Shown: positions 1-9,369 of the stretch, piece after piece
How the letters are laid out: every line of letters begins with the position of its first letter
How positions within the stretch are numbered: the stretch's first letter is position 1
DNA from: CAVZOY01 sp963777095
GTDB taxonomy: Bacteria; Actinomycetota; Actinomycetes; Mycobacteriales; Geodermatophilaceae
Length of the DNA stretch: 64,000 nt
Direction of reading: 5' to 3'
Assembly: GCA_963777095.1 (NCBI GenBank)
Contig: CAVZOY010000001.1
Span: forward strand, 496,001-560,000
The notes under the pieces: generated by a model
The model's database searches: none
The model's input: the letters and a program-made list of their open reading frames with translations, nothing else
Told to the model about the DNA's origin: nothing
Program-made: the position numbers and the translations under genes

Positions 1-741
1 GTCAGCCGCAAGCACCTCGAGCCGTCGACGGCGGTCGCCGTCCACGACGCGCTCGGGCTGCCGCCCTCGTGCCAGAACTTCGACGTCACCAACGCGTGCC
101 TCGGCTTCGTCAACGGCATGGAGCTCGCCGCCGCGATGATCGACAGCGGGCATGGTCGACTACGCCCTCGTCGTCGACGGCGAGGACGCGCGCCCGGTGC
201 AGGAGCGCACGATCGACCGGCTCAACCGGCCGGACACGACTGGTCAAGCGACGTGATGGCCGAGTTCGCCACCCTGACCCTGGGCTCGGGGGCCGTCGCG
301 ATGGTGCTCGGCCGCGCCGACCGGCACCCCGAGGGCCACCGGCTGGTCGGCGTCGGTCAGCCGCGCGGGCACCGAGCACCACGAGCTGTGCGTCGGGGGA
401 CAACGACGGCATGAGACCGACCTCAAGGGTCTGCTGGCCGCCGGCCTGGACCTGTCCGCCGAGCTCTGGGCCGACGCGGCCGCCGAGTTCGACTGGGCGC
501 AGGGGATGGACCGCTACGTCATCCACCAGGTCTCCCAGGTGCACACCGAGGCCATCTGCGAGCGGTTCGGCATCGACCCGGCGCGGGTGCCCCGCACCTT
601 CCCGACCCTCGGCAACATCGGGCCGGCTCGGTGCCGTTCACGCTGGCCGGCCAGGCCGACACGCTGGTCGACGGCGACCGGGTGCTGCTGATGGGGATCG
701 GCTCGGGCCTCAACGCCTGCTGCCTCGAGATCACCTGGTGA
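1..741 (+). pseudogene. oleA: OleA-like thiolase (3-oxoacyl-ACP synthase III fold), 5' partial, frameshifted
   Basis: OleA condenses two fatty acyl-CoA/ACP chains head to head to a beta-keto acid, the first step of long-chain olefin synthesis. The window opens inside the gene. Frame 1 reads to the active-site cysteine in TNACLGFVNG, then the frame jumps several times: an extra base near 151, and further indels near 240-255, 358, 395-415 and 626. Pieced together, the frames give DVMAEFATLTLGSGAVAM, MDRYVIHQVSQVHTEAI, FPTLGNIGPA and a C-terminus ending GSGLNACCLEITW, which is the normal order for the thiolase family, with the catalytic His in VIHQVS and Asn in TLGNIG. The TGA at 739-741 overlaps the next gene's GTG. 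The indel density is far above the rest of the window, so this is either a decaying gene or poor sequence. Confidence 0.75.
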
Positions 742-3367
742 CGGCGGCCCCGCCAACCCCGCGTCGCACGACCTCCCCGGCTGGACCCGCGCCTGGTCGC
801 GCGCGGTCACCGTCATCGCGACGCGACGGGCGGCCGCGCACCTGGCACCTGCTCGACAACGGGCGCGGAGCCCGGCTCGGCACGCTGCTGTGCGTCCACG
901 GCAACCCCACCTGGTCCTACCTGTGGCGCCGCCTGCTCGCGGCGGCCCCGCCGGGCTGGCGCGTCGTCGCCCCCGACCAGCTCGGGATGGGCTTGTCCGA
1001 GCGGCTGACGCGCGCCGCGGACCCTGGCGCAGCGGGTCGCCGACCTCGGCGACCTCACCGAGCGCCTTGGGCGTCGACGGGCCGGTGGTCACCGTCGGCG
1101 CACGACTGGGGCGGCATCATCTCCCTCGGCTGGGCGCTGGAGCACCCGAGCAGCTGCGCGGCGTCGTCCTCACCAACACGGCCGTGGCCAAGCCGCCGGG
1201 CGACTCGGGCCCGCCGCTGATCCGGCTGGCGCACCGCCCGGTCCTGCGCACCGTCGTCTGCGTCGCCACGCCGTCTTCGTCCGCGGGGCGACGGCGCTGT
1301 CCTGGCCGGCGCTGCCCCGCGACGTCCGCGGCGCCTCGCGGCTGCCCTACGGGTCCGCCGCGCGGCGGCGGGCCGTGGGTGACTTCGTCGCCGACATCCC
1401 TTTCTCGCACCGGCCACCCCTCACGCCCGGCGCAGGAGGCCATCGCCGAGGGCATGCGCACGCCTGGACGTGCCGGCGCTGCTGCTCTGGGGTCCCCGCG
1501 ACCCGGTCTTCGGCGAGCGGTACCTCGCCGACCTCCGCCGGCGCCTGCCGCACGCGAGGTGCACCGCTACGAGGGCGCCTCCCACCTGGTCACCGAGGAC
1601 GCGCCGCAGTACGCCGAAGCGGTGGCCGCATGGGTGCCCGACCTGCTCGCGCCGGGCGGCGCCGCCTCGGCGCCCGGCGGCGCCGTCGCGCCGAGCCGGC
1701 GCCGCGGCCCTGGGCGGCCGCTGGCAGCGCGCGCGGACGACGACTCGCCCGGCGGTCGTCGAGGTCGGCGGGGACGCGGTGAGCTGGCGGCGACTCGCGC
1801 CGGCGGGTCGCCGAGCTCGCCGCCGGACTGGCCGCGGCCGGCGTCCGTCCCGGCGACCGGGTCGCGCTCCTCGTCGAGCCCTCGGCCGACCTCACCGCGG
1901 TCGTCTACGCCGTGTGGCGCGCGGGCGCCGTCGTGGTGGTCGCCGACAAGGGGCTCGGCTTCGCCGGCATGCGACGGGCCCTGCGCGGTGCGCGCGCTCG
2001 GACCACGTCGTGGGCGGCCGCCCCGGCCTGGCCGCGGCACGGGCGATGGGGCTGCCCGGCACCCGCATCGCCGGCCGGGCGCCGGCGCCGGCGGTCCGCA
2101 CGGTGCTCGGGGTGCGGCCACGACCTCGCCGACCTGGCGGCCTCGGCCGGGCGGCAGCCCGCCCGCCGAGCCCGGCCGCCGACGCCGACTGCGCGGTGCG
2201 TCTTCACCTCCGGTGCCACCGGCCCGGCCAAGGGCGTCGTCTACCGGCACCGGCAGGTGCGGCGCCCAGGTCGACCTGGTGCGCGCCACCTACGACCTCG
2301 CGGCCGGACGACGCCTTCGTCGCCGCGTTCGCGCCGTTCTCGCTCCTCGGCCCGGCCCTGGGGCTCGGCTCGGCCGTGCCCGACATCGACGTCACCGCGC
2401 CCGGGACCCTCACGGCGGCGATGCTGGCCGACGCGGCGGCGGCCGTCGACGCCACGCGTCGTCTTCGCCTCGCCCGCAGCGCTGCGCGGAACGTGGCCGC
2501 CACCGCGTCGGACGTCACGCCGGCCCAGCGGACGGCGCTGAGCCGGCGTCCGGCTGCTGATGTCGGCCGGGGCTCCCGTGCCCGCTGCGCTGCTGCGCGT
2601 CCCTGCGCGAGGTCCTCCCGGCCGCCGAGCTGCACACGCCCGTACGGCATGACCGAGGTGCTGCCCGTCACCGACGTCTCGCTCGACGGAGATCGACGCG
2701 GCCGGTCCCGGCGAGGGCGTGTGCGTCGGCCACCCGCTGCCGGGCGTCGAGGTCGCGCGTCAGCCCGCTGACCGCCCTCGGGGCCGCCGACGGCCCGCCT
2801 GCCGACGAGCCGGCGGTCACCGGCGAGATCTGCGTGCGGGCCGCGCACGTCAAGGACCGCTACGACGCGCTCTGGGCGACCGAGCGCGCGGCGTCCCGCC
2901 ACCCCGGCTGGCACCGCACCGGCGACGTCGGCCACCTCGACGACGGAGGGCCGGCTGTGGGTCGAGGGCCGGCTGGCGCACGTGATCACCGCCGCCGACG
3001 GGCGTCGTGACGCCGGTCGGGATCGAGCAGCGGGTCGAGGCCGTGGACGGCGTCGCCGCCGCCGCGGCGGTCGGCGTCGGCCCGGCCGGCACCCAGGTCG
3101 TCGTGGTCGTCGTCGTGCCCGATGGACCGGTCGGCCGGCGGCACGTCGGTGCCCGGACGTCGCTGCGGGCTCGAGCGGCTGTCGCTCGCGCCCGGCGAGC
3201 TCGCCGACGCCGTGCGCGGGGCTGCCGGCGCCCGATCGCGGCGGTGCTCGTCGCCGACCGGCTGCCGCTCGACATCCGGCACGCGTCGAAGGTCGACCGA
3301 CGCGAGGTCGCGCGCCGGGCCGCCCGCGTCCTCGCCGGCACGCGGCTCGCGGCACCGCGCAACGTGA
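738..3367 (+). pseudogene. oleBC: OleB-OleC fusion (alpha/beta hydrolase + AMP-dependent ligase), many frameshifts
   Basis: OleB is a haloalkane-dehalogenase-like beta-lactone decarboxylase; OleC is an acyl-CoA-synthetase-like beta-lactone synthetase. In several actinobacteria the two are one protein, and no stop or start separates the halves here. The hydrolase half shows LLCVHGNPTWSYLWRRL, VVAPDQLGMGLSE and the nucleophile region HDWGGIISLGWALEHP. The ligase half (from about 1740) shows AVVVVADKGLGFAGMRRAL, the phosphate-binding loop FTSGATGPAKGVVYRH near 2205-2255, YGMTEVLPVTDVSL near 2642, WHRTGDVGHLDD near 2911 and the C-terminal lysine motif RHASKVDR near 3279. These lie in changing reading frames, roughly one break per 100-150 bases. 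The likely start is GTG 738, overlapping the oleA stop. The exact 3' end is uncertain because of the indels; a TGA at 3365-3367 overlaps the oleD start. Confidence 0.7.
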
Positions 3368-4412
3368 GGGTGCTGGTCACCGGCGCCACCGGGATGCTGG
3401 GCCGGGCACCGCGCAGCGGCTGCTGCGCACGGGGCGACGAGGTGACGGTGCTGCAGCGCCGGCCTCGCGGCTTGCCGTGCCGCCGAGGTGCTCGGCGACG
3501 TCGCGGACCGCGACCGTCGTCCGCCGGGCGGTCGGAGGGGCAGGACGCCGTGGTGCACCTGGCCGCCAAGGTGGACGTCGTCCGGGCCGTGGCGCGGAGT
3601 ACGCGCGGGCCAACATCGAGGGCACCCGCAGACGTCGTCGGCCGCCTGTGCCGCAGCGGGCGTGCGGCGGCTGGTGCACGTCTCGTCCCCGTCGGTGGCG
3701 CACGCCGGCGTCCCGCTGTCGCGGAGCAGGGGCGGAGCCGGCGGACCCGGCGCGAGCCCGGGGCCACTACTCCCGCTCCAAGGCCGTGGCCGAGCTGAAG
3801 GCGCTCGGCCGCGGATCGGCCGGTCTCTGGCGGTGCTGGTCGTGCGACCGCACCTGGTCTGGGGCCCCGGTGACACCCAGCTGGTCGCGCGGATCGTCGC
3901 CGCGCGCCCGGCCGCGGCCGGCTGCCGATCTCGGCTCCGGGGCAGCGCTGATCGACACGACGTACGTCGACAACGCCGCGGACGCGCTCGTCGCCGCGGT
4001 CGACGGCTGCGGCCCGGTGCACGGCGAGGCGCTCGTGGTCTCAGAACGGCGAGCCGCGCCCGGTCGGCGAGATCCTGGCCCGGCTGTGCCGGGCGGCCGG
4101 CCGCACCGGAGCCACGCGTCCGCATGCCCGACCGGCGTGGCCTGGCTGGCCGGTGCCGCCGTCGAGGCGGTCTGGGCGGTCACCGGGCGGCGCGCCACCC
4201 CGCCGCTGACCCGCTTCCTGGCCGAGCAGCTGAGCACCGCGCACTGGTTCGACCAGCGGCGCACCCGGGCGGTCCTGCGTTGGCGACCGGAGGTGGGCCT
4301 CGACGAGGGGTTCGAGCGGCTGACCGCCTGGTACGCCGACGCGGCCCCCGGGACGCGCGGCAGGCCCGACCAGGGTCGTCATGCCCCCCGCCGCAGCCGC
4401 GTGCGGAAGTAG
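3364..4412 (+). pseudogene. oleD: OleD-like NAD-dependent epimerase/dehydrogenase, frameshifted
   Basis: OleD reduces the beta-keto acid made by OleA to a beta-hydroxy acid before OleC/OleB convert it to an olefin. The N-terminus has the dinucleotide-binding motif VLVTGATGMLG. Later frames give DAVVHLAAKVDVV, CAAAGVRRLVHVSSPSVAH, HYSRSKAVAE (the YxxxK pair), VVRPHLVWGPGDTQLV and TTYVDNAADALVAAV, in the order expected for extended short-chain dehydrogenases. At least four frame changes are needed to join them. The last clean stretch ends SRVRK and its TAG lies inside the dispersed repeat that starts near 4396, so the native C-terminus has probably been replaced or extended by the repeat. The gene completes the order oleA-oleBC-oleD. 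Confidence 0.7.
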
Positions 4413-4500
4413 CGTGTCGCCCCTCGGACACCGGGGCGATGTCCCAAGACACCGCTCACATGTGTCTCGGGACATCGTTCATCTTTCGGGCCTCTGGGTC
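4396..4500. repeat. Dispersed repeat copy R1 with 39-nt hairpin
   Basis: It begins with a GCGTGCGGAAGTAG head, followed by CGTGTCGCCCCTCGGACAC and, at 4438-4476, an inverted repeat with arms GATGTCCCAAGACAC and GTGTCTCGGGACATC (one mismatch, loop of about 9). The head supplies the TAG stop of oleD. The flank TCGTTCATCTTTCGGGCCTC matches the region just downstream of the IS481-type transposase tail in the copies near 9.7 and 25.1 kb. A transcription terminator role for the hairpin is possible. Confidence 0.8.
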
Positions 4501-5056
4501 GAGTCTGCGAGCATGCGGACGAGCCTCGAGCAGCGGCTTGGGTCACGGCAGGTCGGCAAGGTCGTCCACGGGTCGATCATCGGCATTCGCGTTGGTCGTG
4601 ACCCGCGGGAGCCACCCGGCCCACACGCGCGGTCATGACGGTCTGGCTCTGCCCGCCGGTCACCCGGCATCTCGTTGCGGCCCATGATCGAGGACGCCGC
4701 CGAGGTCCCCTTCGGCGTCTCCTTCCCGACCGTGTTCTTCCCGCTGCCGCGGAACAGTGAGCGGATCTGCGCCGCTGCACCCATGCCGAACGTGCCCAGC
4801 AGAGCGCCGCGACCTGCACCTGCGAGAGCACGCTGCGCGCCCTCGGGATCAGGATCCCTGGGCCGACGTCGCCGGAGGGCGGGACGCCGGACCGCGACCC
4901 CTACCGCTGAGCTCATGTAAGGAAGCGCCCCCCGCCACGGCATTCACACCGTCCGGACGATGCCGATGCTCCTGGACAGCGACACGCTCGCCCGGCATCG
5001 CAGCCGGTGTTCCGCGGCGTCGGAGCGCGCGCTGACCGGCCCGCACCAGTCAGGAG
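4501..5056. other. Intergenic stretch without a convincing gene
   Basis: No supported gene. A minus-strand open frame at 4479-4943 reads RGALLGTFGMGAAAQIRSLF in its middle, but the rest is arginine-rich, has no recognisable domain and runs into the repeat. It could be a small unknown gene (about 0.2 likelihood). The last 60 bases carry the leader of the polyphosphate kinase gene. Confidence 0.4.
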
Positions 5057-5065
5057 ATGAGCGCG

Positions 5066-6091
5066 GTGGCGGAAGTGACCAAGCAGCGCAGGAAGCGGAT
5101 CGAGACCTTCATCCAGCCGCTGAAGGTCCGGCCCGGTCGCGCCGTGGACCTCGAGAGGGACTTCGACCCGGGCTATCGGTCCGACATGGTCCGCAAGAAG
5201 GAGGGCCGCGAGCTTCTGCGGACCGGCATCGATCTGCTGGCCGAGTACCAGCTACGGCTGGCCGCCGAGCAGACCCGGGGAGTCCTCATGTGCCTGCAGT
5301 CCCTGGACGCGGGCGGGAAGGACGGGACCATCCGCCACGTCATGAGCGGGGTGAACCCGCAGGGTGTGCGCGTCAGCAGCTTCAAGGTCCCGTCCGCGGC
5401 GGAGCTGGACCACGACTATCTGTGGCGCTACGTCCGCCGGCTGCCCGCCCGAGGCGAGATCGGCATCTTCAACCGGTCGCACTACGAGGAGGTCCTCGTG
5501 GTGCGCGTCCACCCCGAGGCCCTCGCCCGCCAGAAGCTGCCGACGAAAGCGGACGACAAGCTCTGGGACCGGCGATTCCGCGAGATCAACGAATGGGAGC
5601 GCTACCTGGTCGACAACGGGATCGTGGTCGTGAAGCTCTTCCTGAACCTCTCCAAGGAGGAGCAACGGGTCCGCTTCCTCAAGCGGATTGACGTTCCGGA
5701 GCGGAACTGGAAGTTCTCCGCCGCCGACGCCCGCGAACGACGTCGGTGGGACGACTACCAGGTCGCCTTCTCCCGGATGCTCTCGGCGACCAGCACGAAG
5801 CACGCCCCGTGGTACGTGATCCCGGCCGACCGCAAGTGGTTCGCCCGGATCTGCGCCGGGGCGGTGCTGGCCCACACCCTGATCGACATCGATCCGCAGT
5901 TTCCGACGGTCGATCCGGATGTTGTGCGCGAGCTCGGGGTCGCCCGGGCAGAACTCGTGGCAGAGGCCCCGGAAGGCGCCGCACCCGACCCGTTCGCCGC
6001 CGCGCACGACGGCCACCGGCACGGCCGGGCCAACGGCCATGGCCACGGCAAGGGGACGCACTCCGGACGCGCCACCGCGACGACGAGGTGA
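5066..6091 (+). CDS. ppk2: Polyphosphate:nucleotide phosphotransferase, PPK2 family
   Basis: PPK2 enzymes move phosphate between polyphosphate and nucleotides in the cytoplasm. The protein has the P-loop-like LQSLDAGGKDGTIRHVM near residue 75, followed by GIFNRSHYEEVLVVRVHP (Walker B-type) and the lid region. The spelling resembles the nucleotide phosphotransferase (TIGR03709-like) subclass rather than that of the second PPK2 near 46.2 kb. The C-terminus is unusual: a histidine/glycine-rich tail (HDGHRHGRANGHGHGKG) that could bind metal. Start choice: ATG 5057 directly abuts AGGAG with no spacing, whereas the in-frame GTG at 5066 lies 9 nt after it, so GTG 5066 is favoured. The stop is 6 nt before the P-type ATPase, so the two are probably one operon. 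Confidence 0.9.
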   Translation: MAEVTKQRRKRIETFIQPLKVRPGRAVDLERDFDPGYRSDMVRKKEGRELLRTGIDLLAEYQLRLAAEQTRGVLMCLQSLDAGGKDGTIRHVMSGVNPQGVRVSSFKVPSAAELDHDYLWRYVRRLPARGEIGIFNRSHYEEVLVVRVHPEALARQKLPTKADDKLWDRRFREINEWERYLVDNGIVVVKLFLNLSKEEQRVRFLKRIDVPERNWKFSAADARERRRWDDYQVAFSRMLSATSTKHAPWYVIPADRKWFARICAGAVLAHTLIDIDPQFPTVDPDVVRELGVARAELVAEAPEGAAPDPFAAAHDGHRHGRANGHGHGKGTHSGRATATTR

Positions 6092-6097
6092 CCGGGA

Positions 6098-8941
6098 ATG
6101 CCGAAATCGGAGGCAAGCGTGGGCCCGCAGCACGCGCAGAGGGACACCGCCTCGAGCGACGGCGCGTGGTACTCGCGCTCGCCTGCTGACATCGCGCAGG
6201 CGCTCGGGGTCGACCCGGCCGCCGGCCTGTCGGCCGACTCGGCTGCGGAACGGCTGCGCGCGAACGGCCCGAATGCGCTGCCAGAGGAACAGTCGAGGCC
6301 GGGGTGGCTGCGCTTCCTCGAGCAGTACCGCAGCTACATGCAGATCATCCTGGTGGCCGCCGCCGTGGTCTCACTGCTGATCGCCGAGTGGGGCACCGCG
6401 GTCCTCCTGCTGGTGCTCACGGTGCTCAACTCGGTCATCGGGCTTCGCCAGGAGGGCAAGGCCGAGAGCGCCATGAACGCGCTCAGGTCAATGCTCAAGG
6501 CGACAGCGCGGGTCCGCCGAGACGGCGAGGCGGCGGAGATCCCCGCCGAGCAGCTGGTCGTCGGCGACGTGGTCCTGCTCTCCGCCGGCGACCAGGTGCC
6601 GGCGGACGGTCGCATCGTCGAGGCCAGCTCCCTGCAGATCGACGAGTCGGCGCTCACCGGGGAGAGCGTGCCCGCTGCCAAGGACGCCCGCAGCCTCGAC
6701 GGATCGGGCCTCGGCCCCGGCGACCAGTCCGACATGGCCTTCATGAACACACCGGTCACGCACGGCAGCGGGACCATGATCGTCACCGGCACGGGAGCGG
6801 ACACCGAGCTCGGGAAGATCTCGGCGATGCTCACGTCGAAGGGCAGGGAGAAGACGCCCCTCACCGCGGAACTCGACCGGCTCACGATCTGGATCGCCGC
6901 CGCGGCCGGCCTGACGATGGTCGTGATGTTCGCCCTCGGCCGCACCCGGGGCGAGGCGTGGGACGTGTTGTTCGTGAGCGCCGTGACCCTGGCGATCGCC
7001 GCGGTCCCCGAGGCGCTGCCGACGGTGACCCAGATGATCCTGTCGCTCGGCGGGGTGGACCTGGCCAAGCGCAACGCCATCGTCAAGGAGCTGCCGTCGG
7101 TCGAGACGCTGGGCTTCACGTCCGCGATCAACTCGGACAAGACCGGCACCCTGACGATGAACCAGATGACCGTCGTCGAGGTCGTGGACGTCGGCGACCG
7201 CTACACCGTCTCCGGCAGCGGCTACGACCTGGAGGGCCGGGTCCACCACGCCGCGGGGACCGCGCCGTCCATCGAGGCGGTGATCCTGCCCTATGTCGTC
7301 GCCAACGACGCGCAGCTCGTCGACGGCCGGGTCGTCGGGGACCCGACCGAGGGCGCCCTGCTGGTCCTGGCCCACAAGGCCGGCCTCGACGTCGAGGCCA
7401 CCCGCGAGCGGCTGCCCCGGCTGGCCACCCTGCCGTTCGACGCGTCGATCAAGCTCATGGCGACGTTCCACCACGCCGTCAGCGCGGACGGACGGCCGGT
7501 CGTCCGGTGCTTCGTGAAGGGCGCGGCCCCCGCGGTGATGGCGCTGGCGACCACCGCGCTCTCCGCGGACGGTCCCGTCGCGTGGGACGCCGTCGCGCAG
7601 GAGCGCGCGAACGCGCACGTCGAGCGGATGGGACGGGCCGGGCGACGCGTCATGGCCGCGGCGGTTCGCGACCTGGACCCAGGCGGGTTCGACCCGACCG
7701 CGGACCTGACCGGCTACGTGACCGGCCTGGAGATGACCAGCCTCGTCGGCATGGTCGACCCGCCCCGGGCCGAGTCGAAGGTGGCCGTCGAGCGCGCTCA
7801 GGCCGCCCACATCCGGGTGCGCATGGTCACCGGGGACGACGTGGTCACCGGTGCGGCCATCGCCGAGCAGCTGGGCATCCCCGGCCAGGCCATCCTCGGG
7901 GAGGAGTTCGCCGCCCTGCCGGAGGACGAGCGGCTCTTCCGCATCGAGCGCATCGGCGTCGTCGGCCGCGTCGCCCCCGAGCACAAGGTGCTGCTGGTCG
8001 ACACGCTGAAGAAGAAGGGCGACGTGGTCGCGATGACCGGCGATGGCGTCAACGACGCCCCGGCGATCAAGGCGGCGGACATCGGGATCGCCATGGGCAG
8101 CGGGACCGACGTCGCCAAGAACGCCGGCCGGATGATCCTCTCCGACGACGACTTCGCCACGATCGTCTTCGCCGTCGAGCAGGGCCGGAAGATCTACGAC
8201 AACCTGACGAAGTACATCCGGTTCGTGCTGATCCTGCTGGTCGTGTTCGTGCTCACGTTCCTCGGCGCGACCCTGTTCAACATCGCCGCCGGGGAACCGT
8301 TCACGCCCGCCCAGGTGCTGTGGATCCACTTCTTCGTCAACGCCGCATTCGGGCTGGCGCTCGGCTTCGACCGGGAGACGCCCGGCCTCATGCAGGTGCG
8401 GCCGCGTCCGCGTGGCGACTCCCTGCTGACACCGCGGCTGATCGTCACCGTGGGCCTCACCGGCGTGATCATCACCGTCGGCCTGCTCCTGTTGCTCGCG
8501 GTCGGCACGAGCGCGTTCGGGGGCGTCGAGGTGGCCAGGTCCGTCGCTTTCACGTCCTTCGCGCTGTGCCTCATCGTGGCCGCCCTCGAGTGCCGCAGCG
8601 AGACCGAGACCGTTCTGACCGTGAAGACATTCGACAGCAAGCAGATGAACTGGACGCTGCTCGCCGAGTTCGTGCTCACGGTCCTGGTCACCCAGATGGA
8701 CGTCTTCAACCGACTGCTGGACACCACTCCGATCACCCCCGCCCAGTTCGGCTGGGCGTTGCTGCCCGCCGTGGCGCTGCTGGTCCTCTGGGAGGTGGGC
8801 AAGGCCGCCGTCCGCCGGGTCGACGCCCGCCGCCGAAGATCGGCCGGTGCCGGTCCGATCGCGTCGCGGCAGGCCCAGTCACTGCACGGGCATGCTGGTC
8901 AGGCCCTCGGCACAAGTCCTGGGAGCCGTGTGCGTAAGTAG
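6098..8941 (+). CDS. Cation-transporting P-type ATPase (Ca2+/Mg2+ type)
   Basis: An ATP-driven cation pump of 947 residues with the full P-type layout: N-terminal cation-ATPase domain, actuator loop with DESALTGESVP (about residue 185), TM4 with AVPEALPTVTQ, phosphorylated aspartate in SDKTGTLTMNQM (about D347), nucleotide-binding domain with FVKGAAPAVM, hinge MTGDGVNDAPAIKAADIGIA (about 647) and six C-terminal membrane helices. The length and tail fit the P2 (PacL/PMR1-like) group. Odd points: TM4 reads PEALP where PEGLP is usual, and the residues before DKTGT are INS rather than ICS, so the cation is uncertain. The last residues (SRVRK) and stop are encoded by the dispersed repeat. It is likely co-transcribed with the PPK2 gene, which could couple ATP regeneration to pumping (inference). 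Confidence 0.93.
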   Translation: MPKSEASVGPQHAQRDTASSDGAWYSRSPADIAQALGVDPAAGLSADSAAERLRANGPNALPEEQSRPGWLRFLEQYRSYMQIILVAAAVVSLLIAEWGTAVLLLVLTVLNSVIGLRQEGKAESAMNALRSMLKATARVRRDGEAAEIPAEQLVVGDVVLLSAGDQVPADGRIVEASSLQIDESALTGESVPAAKDARSLDGSGLGPGDQSDMAFMNTPVTHGSGTMIVTGTGADTELGKISAMLTSKGREKTPLTAELDRLTIWIAAAAGLTMVVMFALGRTRGEAWDVLFVSAVTLAIAAVPEALPTVTQMILSLGGVDLAKRNAIVKELPSVETLGFTSAINSDKTGTLTMNQMTVVEVVDVGDRYTVSGSGYDLEGRVHHAAGTAPSIEAVILPYVVANDAQLVDGRVVGDPTEGALLVLAHKAGLDVEATRERLPRLATLPFDASIKLMATFHHAVSADGRPVVRCFVKGAAPAVMALATTALSADGPVAWDAVAQERANAHVERMGRAGRRVMAAAVRDLDPGGFDPTADLTGYVTGLEMTSLVGMVDPPRAESKVAVERAQAAHIRVRMVTGDDVVTGAAIAEQLGIPGQAILGEEFAALPEDERLFRIERIGVVGRVAPEHKVLLVDTLKKKGDVVAMTGDGVNDAPAIKAADIGIAMGSGTDVAKNAGRMILSDDDFATIVFAVEQGRKIYDNLTKYIRFVLILLVVFVLTFLGATLFNIAAGEPFTPAQVLWIHFFVNAAFGLALGFDRETPGLMQVRPRPRGDSLLTPRLIVTVGLTGVIITVGLLLLLAVGTSAFGGVEVARSVAFTSFALCLIVAALECRSETETVLTVKTFDSKQMNWTLLAEFVLTVLVTQMDVFNRLLDTTPITPAQFGWALLPAVALLVLWEVGKAAVRRVDARRRRSAGAGPIASRQAQSLHGHAGQALGTSPGSRVRK

Positions 8942-8960
8942 CGTGTCGCCCCTCGGACAC
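8923..8960. repeat. Dispersed repeat copy R2 (head only)
   Basis: Carries the repeat head GTGTGCGTAAGTAG and CGTGTCGCCCCTCGGACAC but not the 39-nt hairpin; a different terminator hairpin follows at 8968. The head encodes the last four residues (RVRK) and the TAG stop of the P-type ATPase, as R1 does for oleD. Confidence 0.8.
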
Positions 8961-8967
8961 ACAAGTG

Positions 8968-8998
8968 AAGGCCCCGCGGTCACCGACCGCGGGGCCTT
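8968..8998. terminator. Intrinsic-type terminator hairpin after the P-type ATPase
   Basis: A perfect 13-bp stem (AAGGCCCCGCGGT with ACCGCGGGGCCTT) and a 5-nt loop, followed by TCTCGTCGTC. The symmetric A/T ends suggest it could work in both directions. It lies 27 nt after the ATPase stop and upstream of the toxin-antitoxin promoter. Confidence 0.8.
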
Positions 8999-9057
8999 CT
9001 CGTCGTCCAGACGTCGCGCGGTTGCCTGCCACCGTCCCGGGCGTCGCTGCGGGCTGC

Positions 9058-9094
9058 TTGACCGCACCTGATTACGTGACCAGAATAGTGGTCA
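9058..9094 (+). promoter_or_regulatory. Promoter and palindromic operator of the toxin-antitoxin pair
   Basis: TTGACC (9058-9063) and CAGAAT (9081-9086) are separated by 17 nt, a good sigma-70 spacing. This would start transcription at or next to the ATG (9094), giving a leaderless mRNA. A perfect inverted repeat TGACCA (9077-9082) / TGGTCA (9089-9094) spans the -10 box and start codon, a natural site for autorepression by the antitoxin. Both readings are inference from sequence. Confidence 0.55.
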
Positions 9095-9369
9095 TGTCCA
9101 CCCAGCCGCTCGCGGCCGTCAAGGCCCACTTCAGCCAAGTGATCGACGACGTCGCCGACACTCATGAGCGAGTGACCGTAACCAAGAACGGCAGCCCAGT
9201 TGCCGTCATCCTTGCCGTGGAGGACTACGAGTCGATGATGGAAACCTTGGAGATCCTCTCGGATCGGCAGGCGGTCGCCGACGTCCGCGAGGCGGAGCAG
9301 CAGATGGCGCAGGGTGAGGTCTACAGCGAGGATCAAGTCCGGGCGGCGTTGGCCGGCCGCCGTCCGTGA
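9094..9369 (+). CDS. Type II antitoxin, Phd/YefM family
   Basis: A 91-residue protein matching the Phd/YefM (RelB-like) antitoxin pattern: an N-terminal DNA-binding part (AAVKAHFSQVIDDV, then RVTVTKNGSPVAVILAVEDY) and an acidic C-terminal tail (ADVREAEQQMAQGEVYSED) that would wrap the toxin. The ATG at 9094 is chosen because the family begins just before the conserved helix and a promoter lies directly upstream. It overlaps the toxin by 4 nt (GTGA), as expected for translational coupling. The antitoxin would neutralise the RelE-type toxin and repress the operon through the palindrome over its start. Confidence 0.9.
   Translation: MSTQPLAAVKAHFSQVIDDVADTHERVTVTKNGSPVAVILAVEDYESMMETLEILSDRQAVADVREAEQQMAQGEVYSEDQVRAALAGRRP

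Noticed and set aside
6488..8329. 613-residue minus-strand open frame
   Set aside because: Antisense shadow of the P-type ATPase; His/Asp/Gly-rich reading with no motif.
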